Positions 26,999-37,686 of a stretch of DNA of 42,504 nucleotides are shown here, one piece after another. This DNA is from Lactobacillus sp. 0.1XD8-4 (GTDB lineage Bacteria; Bacillota; Bacilli; Lactobacillales; Lactobacillaceae). The number at the start of each line of letters is the position of its first letter. The first letter of the stretch is position 1. The translations under genes were made by a program, and so were the position numbers. The DNA lies in NCBI RefSeq assembly GCF_009663775.1, contig NZ_RDBR01000014.1:1-42504 (forward strand), in the 5' to 3' direction. Under the pieces are notes generated by a model. The model did no database searches and was not told the origin of the DNA. It saw only the letters and a list, made by a program, of their open reading frames with translations.

Positions 26999-28660
26999 TT
27001 AAAATAAACCGGTAATTTTACCATTATCATCAATAGTCATGTTTACCGCCGCTGGTTCCTTTGGCAAACCAGGCATGGTCATCATGTTACCAGCTAATGC
27101 CACAACAAAACCCGCACCAATCTTTGGCACTAATTCCCGAATATGGAAGACAAAGTCGGTTGGTGCTCCCAATTGCTTTTGATCATCGGTAAATGAATAC
27201 TGGGTCTTGGCAATACATACCGGCAAATCATTCCACCCATAGTCAGCAAAACGTTTCAGTTGGTTCTGCGCTTTTCGGCTAAACGATACTTCCTTGGCCC
27301 CATAAATCTGTTTAGCAATCTTCTCAAGCTTAGTTTGTAAGTCGTCAACTTGAACATCATAAATATGGGTAAATTCACTTGGACTGTCAGCAAGCTCAAC
27401 GACCTTATTGGCAAGATCATGAGTACCGGCACCCCCCTTTGCCCACGCATCAGTTAAAATTGCTTCAACATTTTGCTTGGCACAGTTATCCTTAATCATT
27501 TGAATTTCTTTATCAGTATCAGTAACAAAATGATTGATGGCAACCACAATCGGCAACCCGTAAAGCTGCATATTTTTGATATGACGATTAAGATTAGCCA
27601 TCCCCTTTTGAAGGGCAGCTAGTTGTTCTTCATTTAAGTCCGCAAGCTTAGCCCCACCATTGTATTCGAGAGCCCGTACAGTTGCGACAATCACAATTGC
27701 ATCAGGGTGCTTGCCAAGAACACGTTGCTTAATATCAAGGAACTTTTCCCCACCTAAATCCGCACCGAAGCCAGCTTCAGTAACCGTGTAATCAGATAGG
27801 TTTAAGGCAGTCTGCGTAGCAAGAACACTATTACAACCGTGCGCAATGTTAGCAAACGGACCACCATGAATAATTGTTGGCGTGTGGTCGAGAGTTTGAA
27901 CAAGGTTAGGCTTTAAGGCATCCTTTAAGATAATCGTAATCGCATCTTGAAAATTAAGCTGACCAACTGTAACAGGTTCCTTGTCATATGTATATCCAAC
28001 GACGATTCGGCTAATCCGTTGTTTCAAGTCATGCAAGCTGGTAGAAAGGCATAGAATGGCCATTAATTCTGAAGCGGCAGTAATATCAAAACCTGTTTCA
28101 CGTGGAACACCTGCCATCGGGCCACCAAGTCCGGTGATAATATGCCGTAATGCTCGGTCATTAACATCTTCAACCCGCTTCCAAATAACCCGTCGCGGAT
28201 CTAAATTCATCTCATTATCACGCATGATATAATTATCGATTAACGCTGCCAAAGTATTGTTGGCACTTGTTAACGCATGCAGATCACCAGTAAAGTTTAA
28301 GTTGATATCTTCCATCGGCACTACTTGGCTATAGCCCCCACCAGTAGCACCACCTTTAATTCCAAAAACTGGTCCCATCGATGGTTCACGCATGGCAATC
28401 GTTGTTTGATAGTTTAATTGGTTCATCGCATCCCCCAGCCCAATTAAAACGGTCGATTTTCCTTCGCCAGCTGGGGTTGGATTGATCGAAGTAACCAAAA
28501 TTAGCTTATGTTTTTTATTTGGTAATGATTTTACGTTTAAATCAATTTTGGCCTTGTACTTACCGTATTGTTCAATTTGATCGGCTGAAAGGCCTAATTT
28601 GTCCGCAATTTGCGTAATAGGTTCAAGGGTCGCCTGATCTGCAATTTCAATATCTGTCAT
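26999..28660 (-). CDS. fhs: Formate-tetrahydrofolate ligase
   Basis: Makes 10-formyl-THF from formate, THF and ATP, supplying PurN and PurH. The 553-residue protein has the P-loop [10 protein letters not shown] at residues 61-70, [20 protein letters not shown] near 98-117 and [14 protein letters not shown] near 300. The ATG at 28660 was chosen for AAAGGAAG nine bases upstream; a TTG three codons earlier overlaps that site. It is monocistronic with its own promoter and terminator, and three TTCG cores upstream suggest purine control. Confidence 0.97.
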   Translation of the reverse strand: MTDIEIADQATLEPITQIADKLGLSADQIEQYGKYKAKIDLNVKSLPNKKHKLILVTSINPTPAGEGKSTVLIGLGDAMNQLNYQTTIAMREPSMGPVFGIKGGATGGGYSQVVPMEDINLNFTGDLHALTSANNTLAALIDNYIMRDNEMNLDPRRVIWKRVEDVNDRALRHIITGLGGPMAGVPRETGFDITAASELMAILCLSTSLHDLKQRISRIVVGYTYDKEPVTVGQLNFQDAITIILKDALKPNLVQTLDHTPTIIHGGPFANIAHGCNSVLATQTALNLSDYTVTEAGFGADLGGEKFLDIKQRVLGKHPDAIVIVATVRALEYNGGAKLADLNEEQLAALQKGMANLNRHIKNMQLYGLPIVVAINHFVTDTDKEIQMIKDNCAKQNVEAILTDAWAKGGAGTHDLANKVVELADSPSEFTHIYDVQVDDLQTKLEKIAKQIYGAKEVSFSRKAQNQLKRFADYGWNDLPVCIAKTQYSFTDDQKQLGAPTDFVFHIRELVPKIGAGFVVALAGNMMTMPGLPKEPAAVNMTIDDNGKITGLF

Positions 28661-28698
28661 GAATATCAACTTCCTTTCTAGTGAACTAACTCAATTTT

Positions 28699-28704
28699 AT
28701 TATA
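28699..28704 (-). promoter_or_regulatory. fhs promoter (-10 only)
   Basis: Consensus TATAAT on the minus strand, about 40 bases before the start codon. No good -35 is seen at the right distance, which would fit a promoter that depends on an activator. Confidence 0.5.
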
Positions 28705-28740
28705 CACTAACAAAATACTTTTTCATTAATTTAGGGAAAT

Positions 28741-28792
28741 AAGTTCGACAATAATTAACATTACATTCGCTAATTCAATAAATAGTTCGTGA
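28741..28792 (-). promoter_or_regulatory. PurBox-like cores upstream of fhs
   Basis: Three CGAA cores in the same orientation on the minus strand at 28786-28789 (ACGAACTATTT), 28766-28769 and 28744-28747 (TCGAACTTATT), spaced 20 and 22 bases. The first is nearly identical to the purE box. The same-direction layout differs from the inverted pairs of purE and purC. Confidence 0.5.
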
Positions 28793-28836
28793 AAATCAGT
28801 TATGATATAGGGATCCTGCATAATTTAAAATTCTAT

Positions 28837-28896
28837 AGCGTAGGATACAAAAGGGCTCTAGTATTCGGAAAAAACCGAACGCTAGAGTCCCCTTTG
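28837..28896. terminator. TTCG hairpin between fhs and the AI-2E gene
   Basis: Long stem around CTCTAG with CTAGAG and TTCGG with CCGAA, nearly the same sequence as the hairpin at 14012. T-runs on both strands are short. The rest of this 384-base gap (28897-29044) holds an imperfect inverted repeat near 28960-29005 and no gene that I can support. Confidence 0.65.
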
Positions 28897-29044
28897 TGTA
28901 TGCAGAGAGGGCATGAAGACGAAGCTGCGAAAAACTTTTATTTTCTAGCCGCAACTACTTTAACGAATGATCATCAGCCCGTAACGTGCTAATCATCGTT
29001 CTAAGTCAACCGCCTTGTCTCTTCTCCCTGTTCTTCTCGTTTTT

Positions 29045-30088
29045 TTAAGCTTGCCCACTTCGTTTTTTTGCTCTCTTTGGCCCATGAATCGGCTTTACGC
29101 CTAATACATCTAACAAGAAGGTAAAAATAGGAACGCCGACAATTAGTCCCCAGGTGCCAAACAGATTTTCACCAATCAATAGTACGATGAAAGTGTAAAA
29201 AATTGGTAGGTCCGTGCGGCTCGACATAAATTTCGGATTAAGAACATACGCTTCCAAAGTATGGATGATGATAATCATAATAATAATATAGACAACATCC
29301 CGTACACCTCCGACAGAATAACCGACCATCGCTAACGGAATCGTTGAAATAATCACCCCGGCAACTGGCACTAAGCTAAAGATAAACACAATCAGTGATA
29401 GCGCAAAAATTTGCGGCATCTTCATAAAAAGTAAGCCGATTGTCGTAATAACGGTGTTACAAATAGCGATAAAGAATTGTGCTTCAAGAACAACCCCGAA
29501 TGTGTTTACAAATTTTTTACCGAAATAATCGATATCTTGGAAAAACCAACCGAAGTCGCTATCTAAGAAACTATGAGAAAATTCATTCATTTGCTTTAAT
29601 TCTAAAGTATAGAAGAAACTTAGAATTAGTGACATTACAAATGAAACAGTAATTGCCCCGATACTCGTTAAGGTGCTTACCGCAATCGTTAACCCATGCC
29701 GAACTTGGGTCATAATCGTGGCGGTACTTACGTAATGATTAATATAACGGTAAATCATAGTTGCTTGATGGGTACTATAGAATTTCACCACTGAATTAAC
29801 CATTTTCACCACTTGGTGGGACAAAATAGGTAAATAACGAGTTACACCTAAATATAATACAATCAGTAAAAAGGCATAGGTCGCAACCACGGTTATTGAT
29901 GTCGATAACCGTGGTAACCAGCGTTGTACCAGTCGGACCCAGTTTACTACAAGGTATGTCAAAATAAAGGTGAATAATATCAAGTTCATCATTGACCGCA
30001 TTAACCATAGTACAATCACAATCAATAACAAGACTGTAAAACGGCGCAACTTCACATTTTCAATGAAATGGTGCCATGCTTCTGTCAT
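29045..30088 (-). CDS. AI-2E family membrane transporter
   Basis: A 347-residue polytopic membrane protein of the AI-2E/UPF0118 family. Two N-terminal segments (about 15-55) lead to a third near 65-85, a soluble stretch of about 60 residues, and four to five C-terminal helices, with the family-typical LIVFIFSLVPVAGVIISTIP near residue 230-250 and HTLEAYVLNPKFMSSRTDLP near 272-291. The C-terminus is a basic cytoplasmic tail (GPKRAKKRSGQA). GGGAGA lies upstream of the ATG. Members have been tied to export of autoinducer-like molecules or to Na+/H+ exchange, so the substrate is open. It is divergent from cfa. Confidence 0.88.
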   Translation of the reverse strand: MTEAWHHFIENVKLRRFTVLLLIVIVLWLMRSMMNLILFTFILTYLVVNWVRLVQRWLPRLSTSITVVATYAFLLIVLYLGVTRYLPILSHQVVKMVNSVVKFYSTHQATMIYRYINHYVSTATIMTQVRHGLTIAVSTLTSIGAITVSFVMSLILSFFYTLELKQMNEFSHSFLDSDFGWFFQDIDYFGKKFVNTFGVVLEAQFFIAICNTVITTIGLLFMKMPQIFALSLIVFIFSLVPVAGVIISTIPLAMVGYSVGGVRDVVYIIIMIIIIHTLEAYVLNPKFMSSRTDLPIFYTFIVLLIGENLFGTWGLIVGVPIFTFLLDVLGVKPIHGPKRAKKRSGQA

Positions 30089-30189
30089 CTAACCATCTCC
30101 CGTTTTTCTCTTAATTAGCATAATATCAAGCTTTTATTTCTCCAACAATTAATTTTACCGCTTTCTCACGAAATATTTTTCTAAAATTG

Positions 30190-30234
30190 TCTTAAAACAC
30201 TTTTATTTTAAGGGTGTTATAATAAATACTATTA
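30190..30234 (+). promoter_or_regulatory. Candidate cfa promoter
   Basis: TATAAT precedes cfa by about 30 bases, just after an imperfect inverted repeat AACACTTTT / AAGGGTGTT. No convincing -35 is seen at the proper spacing, so a regulated promoter is possible. Confidence 0.4.
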
Positions 30235-30257
30235 TTGGAGAAAGAAGGAAGCGTTTC

Positions 30258-31433
30258 ATGTTAGAAAAGACGTTCTACAAGTCATTATTAAAGCACTCAT
30301 TTACTATTCCCGTAAAGATTGTGTTTTGGGATGGTTCAAGTGTCATTTATGGTGACGGAACCCCAGAAGTAACAATCACTTTTAAGGAGAAAATTCCGAT
30401 TCGTGATATTACCAAGAACGCCTCGATTGCCCTCGGGGAAGCCTACATGGATAAAAAGATTGAAATCCAAGGTAGTATTCAAGCATTAATCGAGTCAGCG
30501 TATGAGAGTGCCGACAGCTTTATGCGGAGTTCTAAATTCCGTAAGTTCCTCCCTAAACAAGGTCACTCAGAAAAGGAAAGTGAAAACGACGTTCAAAGCC
30601 ACTACGATGTTGGTAATGATTTTTATAAATTGTGGCTTGACGATACTTTAACTTACTCATGCGCCTACTTTACTAACGGCAACCACGATGACCTTACAAA
30701 AGCGCAAATTGATAAGGTTCACCACATCCTAAAGAAACTCGATCCCAAACCAGGTAAGACTTTACTTGATATTGGCTGTGGCTGGGGAACCTTGATGTTA
30801 ACTGCTGCTAAGGAATACGGGTTAAAAGTTACTGGCGTTACCCTAAGTGAAGAACAATACCGGCTAGTTAAGAACCGAATTGAAGATGAAGGCCTTCAAG
30901 ATGTGGCTGAAGTCAAGCTAATTGATTACCGTGAACTTGGTGACCAAAAGTGGGACTACATTACTTCAGTCGGCATGTTTGAACACGTCGGTAAAGAAAA
31001 TCTTGGTCTTTACTTCAAAGATATTCAAGGTTACCTTGCCGATGACGGGGTGGCTTTAATCCACGGGATTACTCGCCAGCAAGGTGGAGCTTATAACGGC
31101 TGGATTAATAAATACATCTTCCCCGGCGGCTACATCCCCGGCCTCGAAGAAATGATCGGGCATATCGAAGAAAACCATATGCAAATTGCTGATATTGAAA
31201 TGCTTCGGCGTCACTACCAACGGACGCTTGAAATTTGGGATATGAACTTCAATGAACATCGAGCGCAGATTCTTGATATGATGGGTGAACGTTTCACACG
31301 AATGTGGGATCTTTATCTCCAAGCATGCGCTGCATCATTTGAATCAGGAAATATTGACGTTATTCAGTACTTAATTACTAAGGGCCCATCTGGCAAGGAT
31401 TTGCCGATGACGCGTGACTATATAACAAAATAA
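30258..31433 (+). CDS. cfa: Cyclopropane-fatty-acyl-phospholipid synthase
   Basis: Adds a methylene bridge from S-adenosylmethionine to unsaturated acyl chains of membrane lipids, often in acid stress or stationary phase. The 391-residue protein has an N-terminal lipid-binding part (about 1-110), then [21 protein letters not shown] near 114, the SAM motif [16 protein letters not shown] near 172 and [13 protein letters not shown] near 238. AAGGAAG lies upstream of the ATG. It is a single gene ending in a terminator. Length is usual. Confidence 0.96.
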   Translation: MLEKTFYKSLLKHSFTIPVKIVFWDGSSVIYGDGTPEVTITFKEKIPIRDITKNASIALGEAYMDKKIEIQGSIQALIESAYESADSFMRSSKFRKFLPKQGHSEKESENDVQSHYDVGNDFYKLWLDDTLTYSCAYFTNGNHDDLTKAQIDKVHHILKKLDPKPGKTLLDIGCGWGTLMLTAAKEYGLKVTGVTLSEEQYRLVKNRIEDEGLQDVAEVKLIDYRELGDQKWDYITSVGMFEHVGKENLGLYFKDIQGYLADDGVALIHGITRQQGGAYNGWINKYIFPGGYIPGLEEMIGHIEENHMQIADIEMLRRHYQRTLEIWDMNFNEHRAQILDMMGERFTRMWDLYLQACAASFESGNIDVIQYLITKGPSGKDLPMTRDYITK

Positions 31434-31479
31434 CAAGGAGCTGTGACATAAGGCTCTTAACATTGCGCAGTACACAAAG

Positions 31480-31524
31480 GGGCGTGAAGATGAAGTCATA
31501 AACGGCTTCTATCACGCTCTTTTT
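31480..31524 (+). terminator. Terminator of cfa
   Basis: Imperfect stem GGGCGTGA...GAAG with CTTC...TCACGCTC, then five Ts, about 50 bases after cfa. The stretch GGGGCGTGAAGATGAAG resembles AGGGCATGAAGACGAAG at 28908 and may be a shared repeat. Confidence 0.75.
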
Positions 31525-31555
31525 ATTAACTTTAATTATTATTCGCCTTAATAAA

Positions 31556-31627
31556 GTTCGTTATTTATTTTATAAACAGGTTGATTTAAATAAAATAGTT
31601 CGTTATTATAGTGACACATTCGAATGT
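31556..31627 (+). promoter_or_regulatory. ribB promoter with PurBox-like sites
   Basis: TTGATT (31581-31586) and TATTAT (31604-31609), spacer 17. One TTCG core (31599-31602, in ATAGTTCGTTAT) lies inside the spacer against the -10 and another at 31557-31560 (AAAGTTCGTTAT) upstream of the -35. A perfect 12-base palindrome, ACATTCGAATGT (31616-31627), sits at the start point. The layout suits repression. Confidence 0.6.
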
Positions 31628-31671
31628 TGTTGTCCTGTTACTTTTCAAATTGCAAAGGAGCTATTCAAATT

Positions 31672-32334
31672 ATGCAAAGTCAATTCTCAACTGTCGAAGA
31701 TGCACTAAATCACTTAGTAAATGGCGGATACATTATTTTAGCTGATGACGAAAGCCGCGAAAATGAAGGCGATCTTGTTGCACTCGGTGATGGAATCGAT
31801 GCCAGCACGGTTTACGAAATGTTAAATGAAGCCAATGGTCTAATGTGTGTACCAGTCAGTGAAGATATCGCTGACCGGCTCGCATTTCGGCCGATGGTAA
31901 AGCATAGTACCGATCCACACCAAACACCATTCATGGTCACGATTGATGGTACTCTAGAAGCCACTGGCGTTACAACTGGAGTATCTGCTTTTGATCGTGC
32001 CGCAACCATTCGACAAATCGCTAAACCAGATGCTAAAGCTACCGATTTTAATCGTCCAGGACACATTCAACCACTATACGCTCAACCCCGGGGCTTGCGT
32101 GACCGGACAGGCCATACTGAAGCAGCCGTTGACCTCGCATACTTAGCTGGTAAACCGCCAGTCGCTGTCATTATTGAAGTACTCAAAAGCGATGGAACAA
32201 TGGCTCGCCGTGACAGCCTATTTGAACTTGCCAATCGCACCCAAGTCCCGTTCATTACTATTAATCAAATTACTGAATATATGGATACTAAAAAGATTGC
32301 TTACGCGGCTAATAGTTCTAAAATTCATGCCTAA
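31672..32334 (+). CDS. ribB: 3,4-dihydroxy-2-butanone 4-phosphate synthase (RibB-like), stand-alone
   Basis: Makes the four-carbon riboflavin precursor from ribulose 5-phosphate. The 220-residue protein keeps the acidic motif LADDESRENEGDL (about residues 23-35), GLMCVPVS near 57, STDPHQTPFMVTID near 82 and RTGHTEAAVDLAY near 147. It differs from typical RibB at several places, such as IQPLYAQPRGLRD where HVFPLRAxxGGV is usual, and VIIEVLKSDG for VICEIxxxDG. The ATG at 31672 was chosen for AAAGGAG upstream; 16 earlier in-frame codons cross the leader. There is no GTP cyclohydrolase II part and no other rib gene nearby. Whether it makes riboflavin or something else is open. Confidence 0.85.
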   Translation: MQSQFSTVEDALNHLVNGGYIILADDESRENEGDLVALGDGIDASTVYEMLNEANGLMCVPVSEDIADRLAFRPMVKHSTDPHQTPFMVTIDGTLEATGVTTGVSAFDRAATIRQIAKPDAKATDFNRPGHIQPLYAQPRGLRDRTGHTEAAVDLAYLAGKPPVAVIIEVLKSDGTMARRDSLFELANRTQVPFITINQITEYMDTKKIAYAANSSKIHA

Positions 32335-32421
32335 TTAATAAGTCGCGCACCATGTATTCCCTTTCATTTTTAATTACGCTAAAATAAACTTAGTAATTTG
32401 ATACGAAAGGACGTAAGAAAC

Positions 32422-33060
32422 ATGGAAGGCGCGATTTTTTCATTTAATAATATTTTCATTGACTCTAATAAGCTAGCATTTGCAGCCTGGCAAAAATTTG
32501 CCATGTATGAATTTGGAATGGGACTTCCGGGCAAACTCACTAGCCAATTTGCAAATACAACGCCAGCAGAAGGACTTGCCCTAGTCTTAAAACATTTTAA
32601 TACCACACCAGATGCGAATGAAAAAGCTGCAATGATCGCTGAATGGCAGCAGATGCTGGAAGAAAGTGCTGATGATCTCCGCGAAGACGACCAGCTTCCA
32701 GGGATTAAACGCCTCCTCCTCAACCTTTATGACCACTATGTCAAAATTGCAGTTATTGATTCAACCGGGGATGCACAATCAATCCTCAAACAAGTTGGTC
32801 TTGACAATTATGTCGATGAAATTATCCAAACTACTGCTGATAATCCTTATTCAGCTGCAATTGAGAAAATGAATTTAGTCGGTAGTGACTGCATTGGAAT
32901 TGGCACCACTGCCAAACAACTACTAGCTATTCATAACGCTGATGCCGTTGCCATTGGAATTGGTGATGCGGCTAAATTAACCGCTGCTGATTACCAAGTA
33001 GTCCAAGTTGGTGATCTCCGTTACCCCATGTTGCAAAAAGTATGGGAAGATAAGCAATAA
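32422..33060 (+). CDS. HAD-superfamily protein, beta-phosphoglucomutase-like, catalytically degenerate
   Basis: A 212-residue protein with the layout of beta-phosphoglucomutase-type HAD enzymes: N-terminal strand and cap helices (FIDSNKLAFAAWQKFA), GDLRYPMLQ near the end. The catalytic residues look lost. Where the family has FDLDG, here the sequence is FSFNN (Ser7, Asn9 in place of both Asp). The Lys motif (GKPDP type) reads ADNPYSA and the acidic ED motif reads IGTTAKQ. Only the Ser/Thr of VIDSTGDAQ is kept. The ATG at 32422 has GAAAGGA upstream. It is 87 bases after ribB and may be cotranscribed. I suggest a binding or regulatory role; phosphatase activity is unlikely. Confidence 0.7.
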   Translation: MEGAIFSFNNIFIDSNKLAFAAWQKFAMYEFGMGLPGKLTSQFANTTPAEGLALVLKHFNTTPDANEKAAMIAEWQQMLEESADDLREDDQLPGIKRLLLNLYDHYVKIAVIDSTGDAQSILKQVGLDNYVDEIIQTTADNPYSAAIEKMNLVGSDCIGIGTTAKQLLAIHNADAVAIGIGDAAKLTAADYQVVQVGDLRYPMLQKVWEDKQ

Positions 33061-33062
33061 AA

Positions 33063-33108
33063 AATAGAACTTCAGAGTTCGGTCTCCCCGCGCTCTGAAG
33101 TTCTTTTA
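33063..33108. terminator. TTCG hairpin between the HAD gene and pyrE
   Basis: Twelve-base perfect stem AGAACTTCAGAG (33066-33077) with CTCTGAAGTTCT (33093-33104), with Ts after it on the plus strand and AT-rich sequence on the minus strand. It serves the two convergent units and belongs to the TTCG hairpin set. Confidence 0.88.
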
Positions 33109-33160
33109 CGTTCGGATTTTAACTAGTAAATAGATTTTTGTATCGTAATCCCTCTTTTAA

Positions 33161-33802
33161 TTATGAAGCATGTTGCTTGCTCCACCTTAGGGGGTCATTT
33201 CGCCATTCCTGTAACGACTTTAAATGCTCATCACTAATTTCATTAGCTTCCTTTGCAACATTAATCAACGTCATATAATCTGTAACAGCGTAATATTTCA
33301 ACCCATTTGCCATAAAATTTTGCGTAGCCGCGGATAACCCATATGTAAAGGCTGCAATAACTCCCACGACTTTCCCGCCAGCATTATTTACCGCACGCAC
33401 AGCATTTAGGACACTACCACCAGTTGAAATTAGGTCATCAATTACAACCACCCGTTGTCCTTCTTTAAGCGTACCTTCAATCTGCTTGCCTTGACCGTGG
33501 TCCTTGGGTTTCGTTCGCACATAAATCAATGGTAGTTCCATCGTTTGGGCGACCCACGCTGCATGGGGGATTCCAGCCGTCGCGGTTCCCGCAATTACTT
33601 CCACATCACTAAAATGAAGTTTTATTTGCTCAACCATTCCATTAAAAATTGCTTGACGAACTACGGGATATGAAATCGTTAATCGGTTATCAGTGTAAAT
33701 CGGAGCTTGGAGTCCGCTTGCCCAGGTAAACGGCTTATCTGGGCTGAGGGTTACTGCATGAATATCTAGCAGGGCTTGAGCAACACGTTGTGAATATGTC
33801 AT
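33161..33802 (-). CDS. pyrE: Orotate phosphoribosyltransferase
   Basis: Joins orotate to PRPP, fifth step of UMP synthesis. The 213-residue protein has the PRPP loop RVVVIDDLISTGGSVLNAV at about residues 113-131 and the lysine-rich VRTKPKDHGQGKQIEG loop near 95. AAGGAG lies seven bases before the ATG. It is last in pyrBCDFE, 11 bases after pyrF. Confidence 0.97.
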   Translation of the reverse strand: MTYSQRVAQALLDIHAVTLSPDKPFTWASGLQAPIYTDNRLTISYPVVRQAIFNGMVEQIKLHFSDVEVIAGTATAGIPHAAWVAQTMELPLIYVRTKPKDHGQGKQIEGTLKEGQRVVVIDDLISTGGSVLNAVRAVNNAGGKVVGVIAAFTYGLSAATQNFMANGLKYYAVTDYMTLINVAKEANEISDEHLKSLQEWRNDPLRWSKQHAS

Positions 33803-33813
33803 TATTTTTCTCC

Positions 33814-35459
<1,646 letters not shown>

Positions 35460-36743
35460 CTATTCCTCCATGTACACGAGTTTTCCATCAACATAAGTCT
35501 GCTTAGTCATCCCACATACCTTGTCGCCAATAAATGGCGTATTATGACCCTTCGAGAAAAACTGATCTGCCATTATTTCATCTTGGTGGTCAATATCAAC
35601 GATGGCAATATCAGCCGGATCACCTACTCGCAATAAACCAACATCAGGTAAGTTAAAAATCGCTTGTGGTTTCACACTCATCCACTGAATCAATTGTTCA
35701 AGGGTAAAGATTCCTGGCTTAACAAAGCGAGTGTAGAGAAGGGCAAACGCCGTCTCTGAACCTACAATTCCATTTGGTGAATTTAGGAACCCTTGGTGTT
35801 TTTCTGCATCTGTATGGGGAGCGTGATCGGTCGCAATACAATCAATTGTTCCATCAAGCAAGCCAATTAAGCATGCTTGTTGGTCAATTCGTCGACGCAG
35901 CGGGGGATTCATCTTAAATTCAGCATCGTCTTCTTTAATATCCGCATCAGCCAATAGCAAATGGTGAGGCGTCACTTCACAAGTTACGTTAATACCAATT
36001 TGTTTAGCATGACGAATAAGGTCGATACTTTCTTTTGTTGAAACATGGCAAACATGATAATGGACGCCGGTTACTTGGGCAATCACAAGGTTACGTGCAA
36101 TCTGAGCTGTTTCACTAATTGCTGGCATTCCGGGAAGGGAAAGTCTATCTGCTACTGGACCAGCGTTAATTACCCCTTTTTGAGCCAACTGGTTATCTTG
36201 AGCATGGTCACAAAATGGTGCTCCCACCCGTGCTAACTCTTTCATTGCTTGGTAAACAACCCCAGCATCTTGAATTCCTGCGCCATCATCGCTAAAGAGA
36301 CGCGCACCGGCTGCAAACTGGTTCGCAATATTAACAACTTTTTTGCCAGCACGGCCGATCGTCACCGGTGAATATTGGAGGATCTTCACCCGCCCATCTG
36401 TTTGGTTGCGCTGAACTTGTTTTTTAAACCGTTCTGGTGTGTCACATGTTGGATTAAGGTTAGCCATTGCAGCAATTGTTGTAAATCCCCCATGAGCTGC
36501 GGCCGCACTGCCAGTCGCAATAGTTTCCTTATTGGTGTAGCCTGGTTCGCGCAGGTGGACATGGACATCAACAAGCCCCGGCGTGATTAAGTTATTATGC
36601 AAATCAACTTTCTTTGCATTAGATGGGGCCGTGATCTCATTATCGATTGCAACGATTTTACCATCAGTAATTAGTACATCGCTTTTAACAAGTTCACCTG
36701 CTAGTACTCGTCGTCCGCTTGTTAATAATATTGCGTTGCTCAT
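35460..36743 (-). CDS. pyrC: Dihydroorotase
   Basis: Cyclises carbamoyl aspartate to dihydroorotate. The 427-residue class I enzyme has the metal motif VDVHVHLREPGYTNKET near residue 57, DHAQDN near 178, HVCHVSTKESIDLIRHA near 228 and IATDHAPHT near 302. Two ATGs are adjacent; the second (36743) is preferred because GGAG lies six bases upstream. It starts 13 bases after pyrB and runs straight into pyrD. Confidence 0.96.
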   Translation of the reverse strand: MSNAILLTSGRRVLAGELVKSDVLITDGKIVAIDNEITAPSNAKKVDLHNNLITPGLVDVHVHLREPGYTNKETIATGSAAAAHGGFTTIAAMANLNPTCDTPERFKKQVQRNQTDGRVKILQYSPVTIGRAGKKVVNIANQFAAGARLFSDDGAGIQDAGVVYQAMKELARVGAPFCDHAQDNQLAQKGVINAGPVADRLSLPGMPAISETAQIARNLVIAQVTGVHYHVCHVSTKESIDLIRHAKQIGINVTCEVTPHHLLLADADIKEDDAEFKMNPPLRRRIDQQACLIGLLDGTIDCIATDHAPHTDAEKHQGFLNSPNGIVGSETAFALLYTRFVKPGIFTLEQLIQWMSVKPQAIFNLPDVGLLRVGDPADIAIVDIDHQDEIMADQFFSKGHNTPFIGDKVCGMTKQTYVDGKLVYMEE

Positions 36744-36756
36744 CATCTTCTCCTGC

Positions 36757-37686
36757 TTACATCAACCCTTGGTAACGAAGCACCCGGCTTAAAATTGCCA
36801 TCCGAGTATAGACACCATTGGTCATTTGTTGAAAAATCCGCGAATTAGGCGCTTCAACTAAGGAGCTATCGATTTCTACTCCCCGGTTAACAGGCGCCGG
36901 ATGCATAATAATTGCTCCCGGTTTCATCTTGGCAGCACGTTCAAGAGTAAGGCCGTATGCTTGGTGGTATTGATCGGCATTAAACGCTTGTCCGTCAGCC
37001 GTTGTTAACCGTTCGTTTTGTACTCGCAATAAATTAACAACATCCATTTGCGGAAGCAATTCATCAAAATCACCGAATGTTCCGTACTGTTCAAGGGTTG
37101 GGTCATACCACTTTTCTGGGCCGGCAAAATAAACGTCGGCTCCTAAGCGGTTAAGCATCATTGCATTTGAGTGCGCAACACGTGAATGGCTCAGGTCGCC
37201 GATAATCAATACCTTCAATCCCTTAAAGCCGCCAAATTCTTCATCAATCGTCATCATATCAAGTAAACACTGGGATGGATGCTGGCCGCTACCGTCACCA
37301 CCATTAACGATTCCGATTTTAAGATCAGGACGATTAACCAATTGCTTATAGTATTCATTTTCCGGGTGGCGAATAACGGCAATGTTAACCCCGATTGATT
37401 CCATTGTCTTGACGGTGTCATAAAGGCTCTCACCCTTTTTGACCGAGCTTGTACCTGCTTCAAATTCTAATACATGCATCCCCAACTTCATTTGAGCCAT
37501 CTGAAAACTGGTCTTAGTTCGCGTCGAATTTTCAAAGAAAAGATTTACCGCGTAGGCTGGAGCATTAAGATTCGTTTGCTTACCCGCCTTATATGCCTGA
37601 GCTTCATGAATCAAATCAATGGCATCTTCCGCATCCATCTCTGCAACAGTTACTAAGTTTGGTTGAATTCTTTCAGTACTAATCAT
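36757..37686 (-). CDS. pyrB: Aspartate carbamoyltransferase, catalytic subunit
   Basis: Commits carbamoyl phosphate and aspartate to pyrimidine synthesis. The 309-residue protein has the carbamoyl phosphate motif [15 protein letters not shown] near residue 46-60 and [13 protein letters not shown] near 260. The ATG at 37686 was chosen because AAAGGAG lies nine bases upstream; the frame runs seven codons further but through that site. No pyrI is present, as is usual in Firmicutes. It is the first gene of the operon, behind the PyrR-type leader. The genes for carbamoyl phosphate synthase and pyrR are not in the window. Confidence 0.97.
   Translation of the reverse strand: MISTERIQPNLVTVAEMDAEDAIDLIHEAQAYKAGKQTNLNAPAYAVNLFFENSTRTKTSFQMAQMKLGMHVLEFEAGTSSVKKGESLYDTVKTMESIGVNIAVIRHPENEYYKQLVNRPDLKIGIVNGGDGSGQHPSQCLLDMMTIDEEFGGFKGLKVLIIGDLSHSRVAHSNAMMLNRLGADVYFAGPEKWYDPTLEQYGTFGDFDELLPQMDVVNLLRVQNERLTTADGQAFNADQYHQAYGLTLERAAKMKPGAIIMHPAPVNRGVEIDSSLVEAPNSRIFQQMTNGVYTRMAILSRVLRYQGLM

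Noticed and set aside
28789-28992. 67-codon open frame on the plus strand
   Set aside because: It runs through PurBox-like sites and the TTCG hairpin, has no ribosome site and no recognisable protein features.
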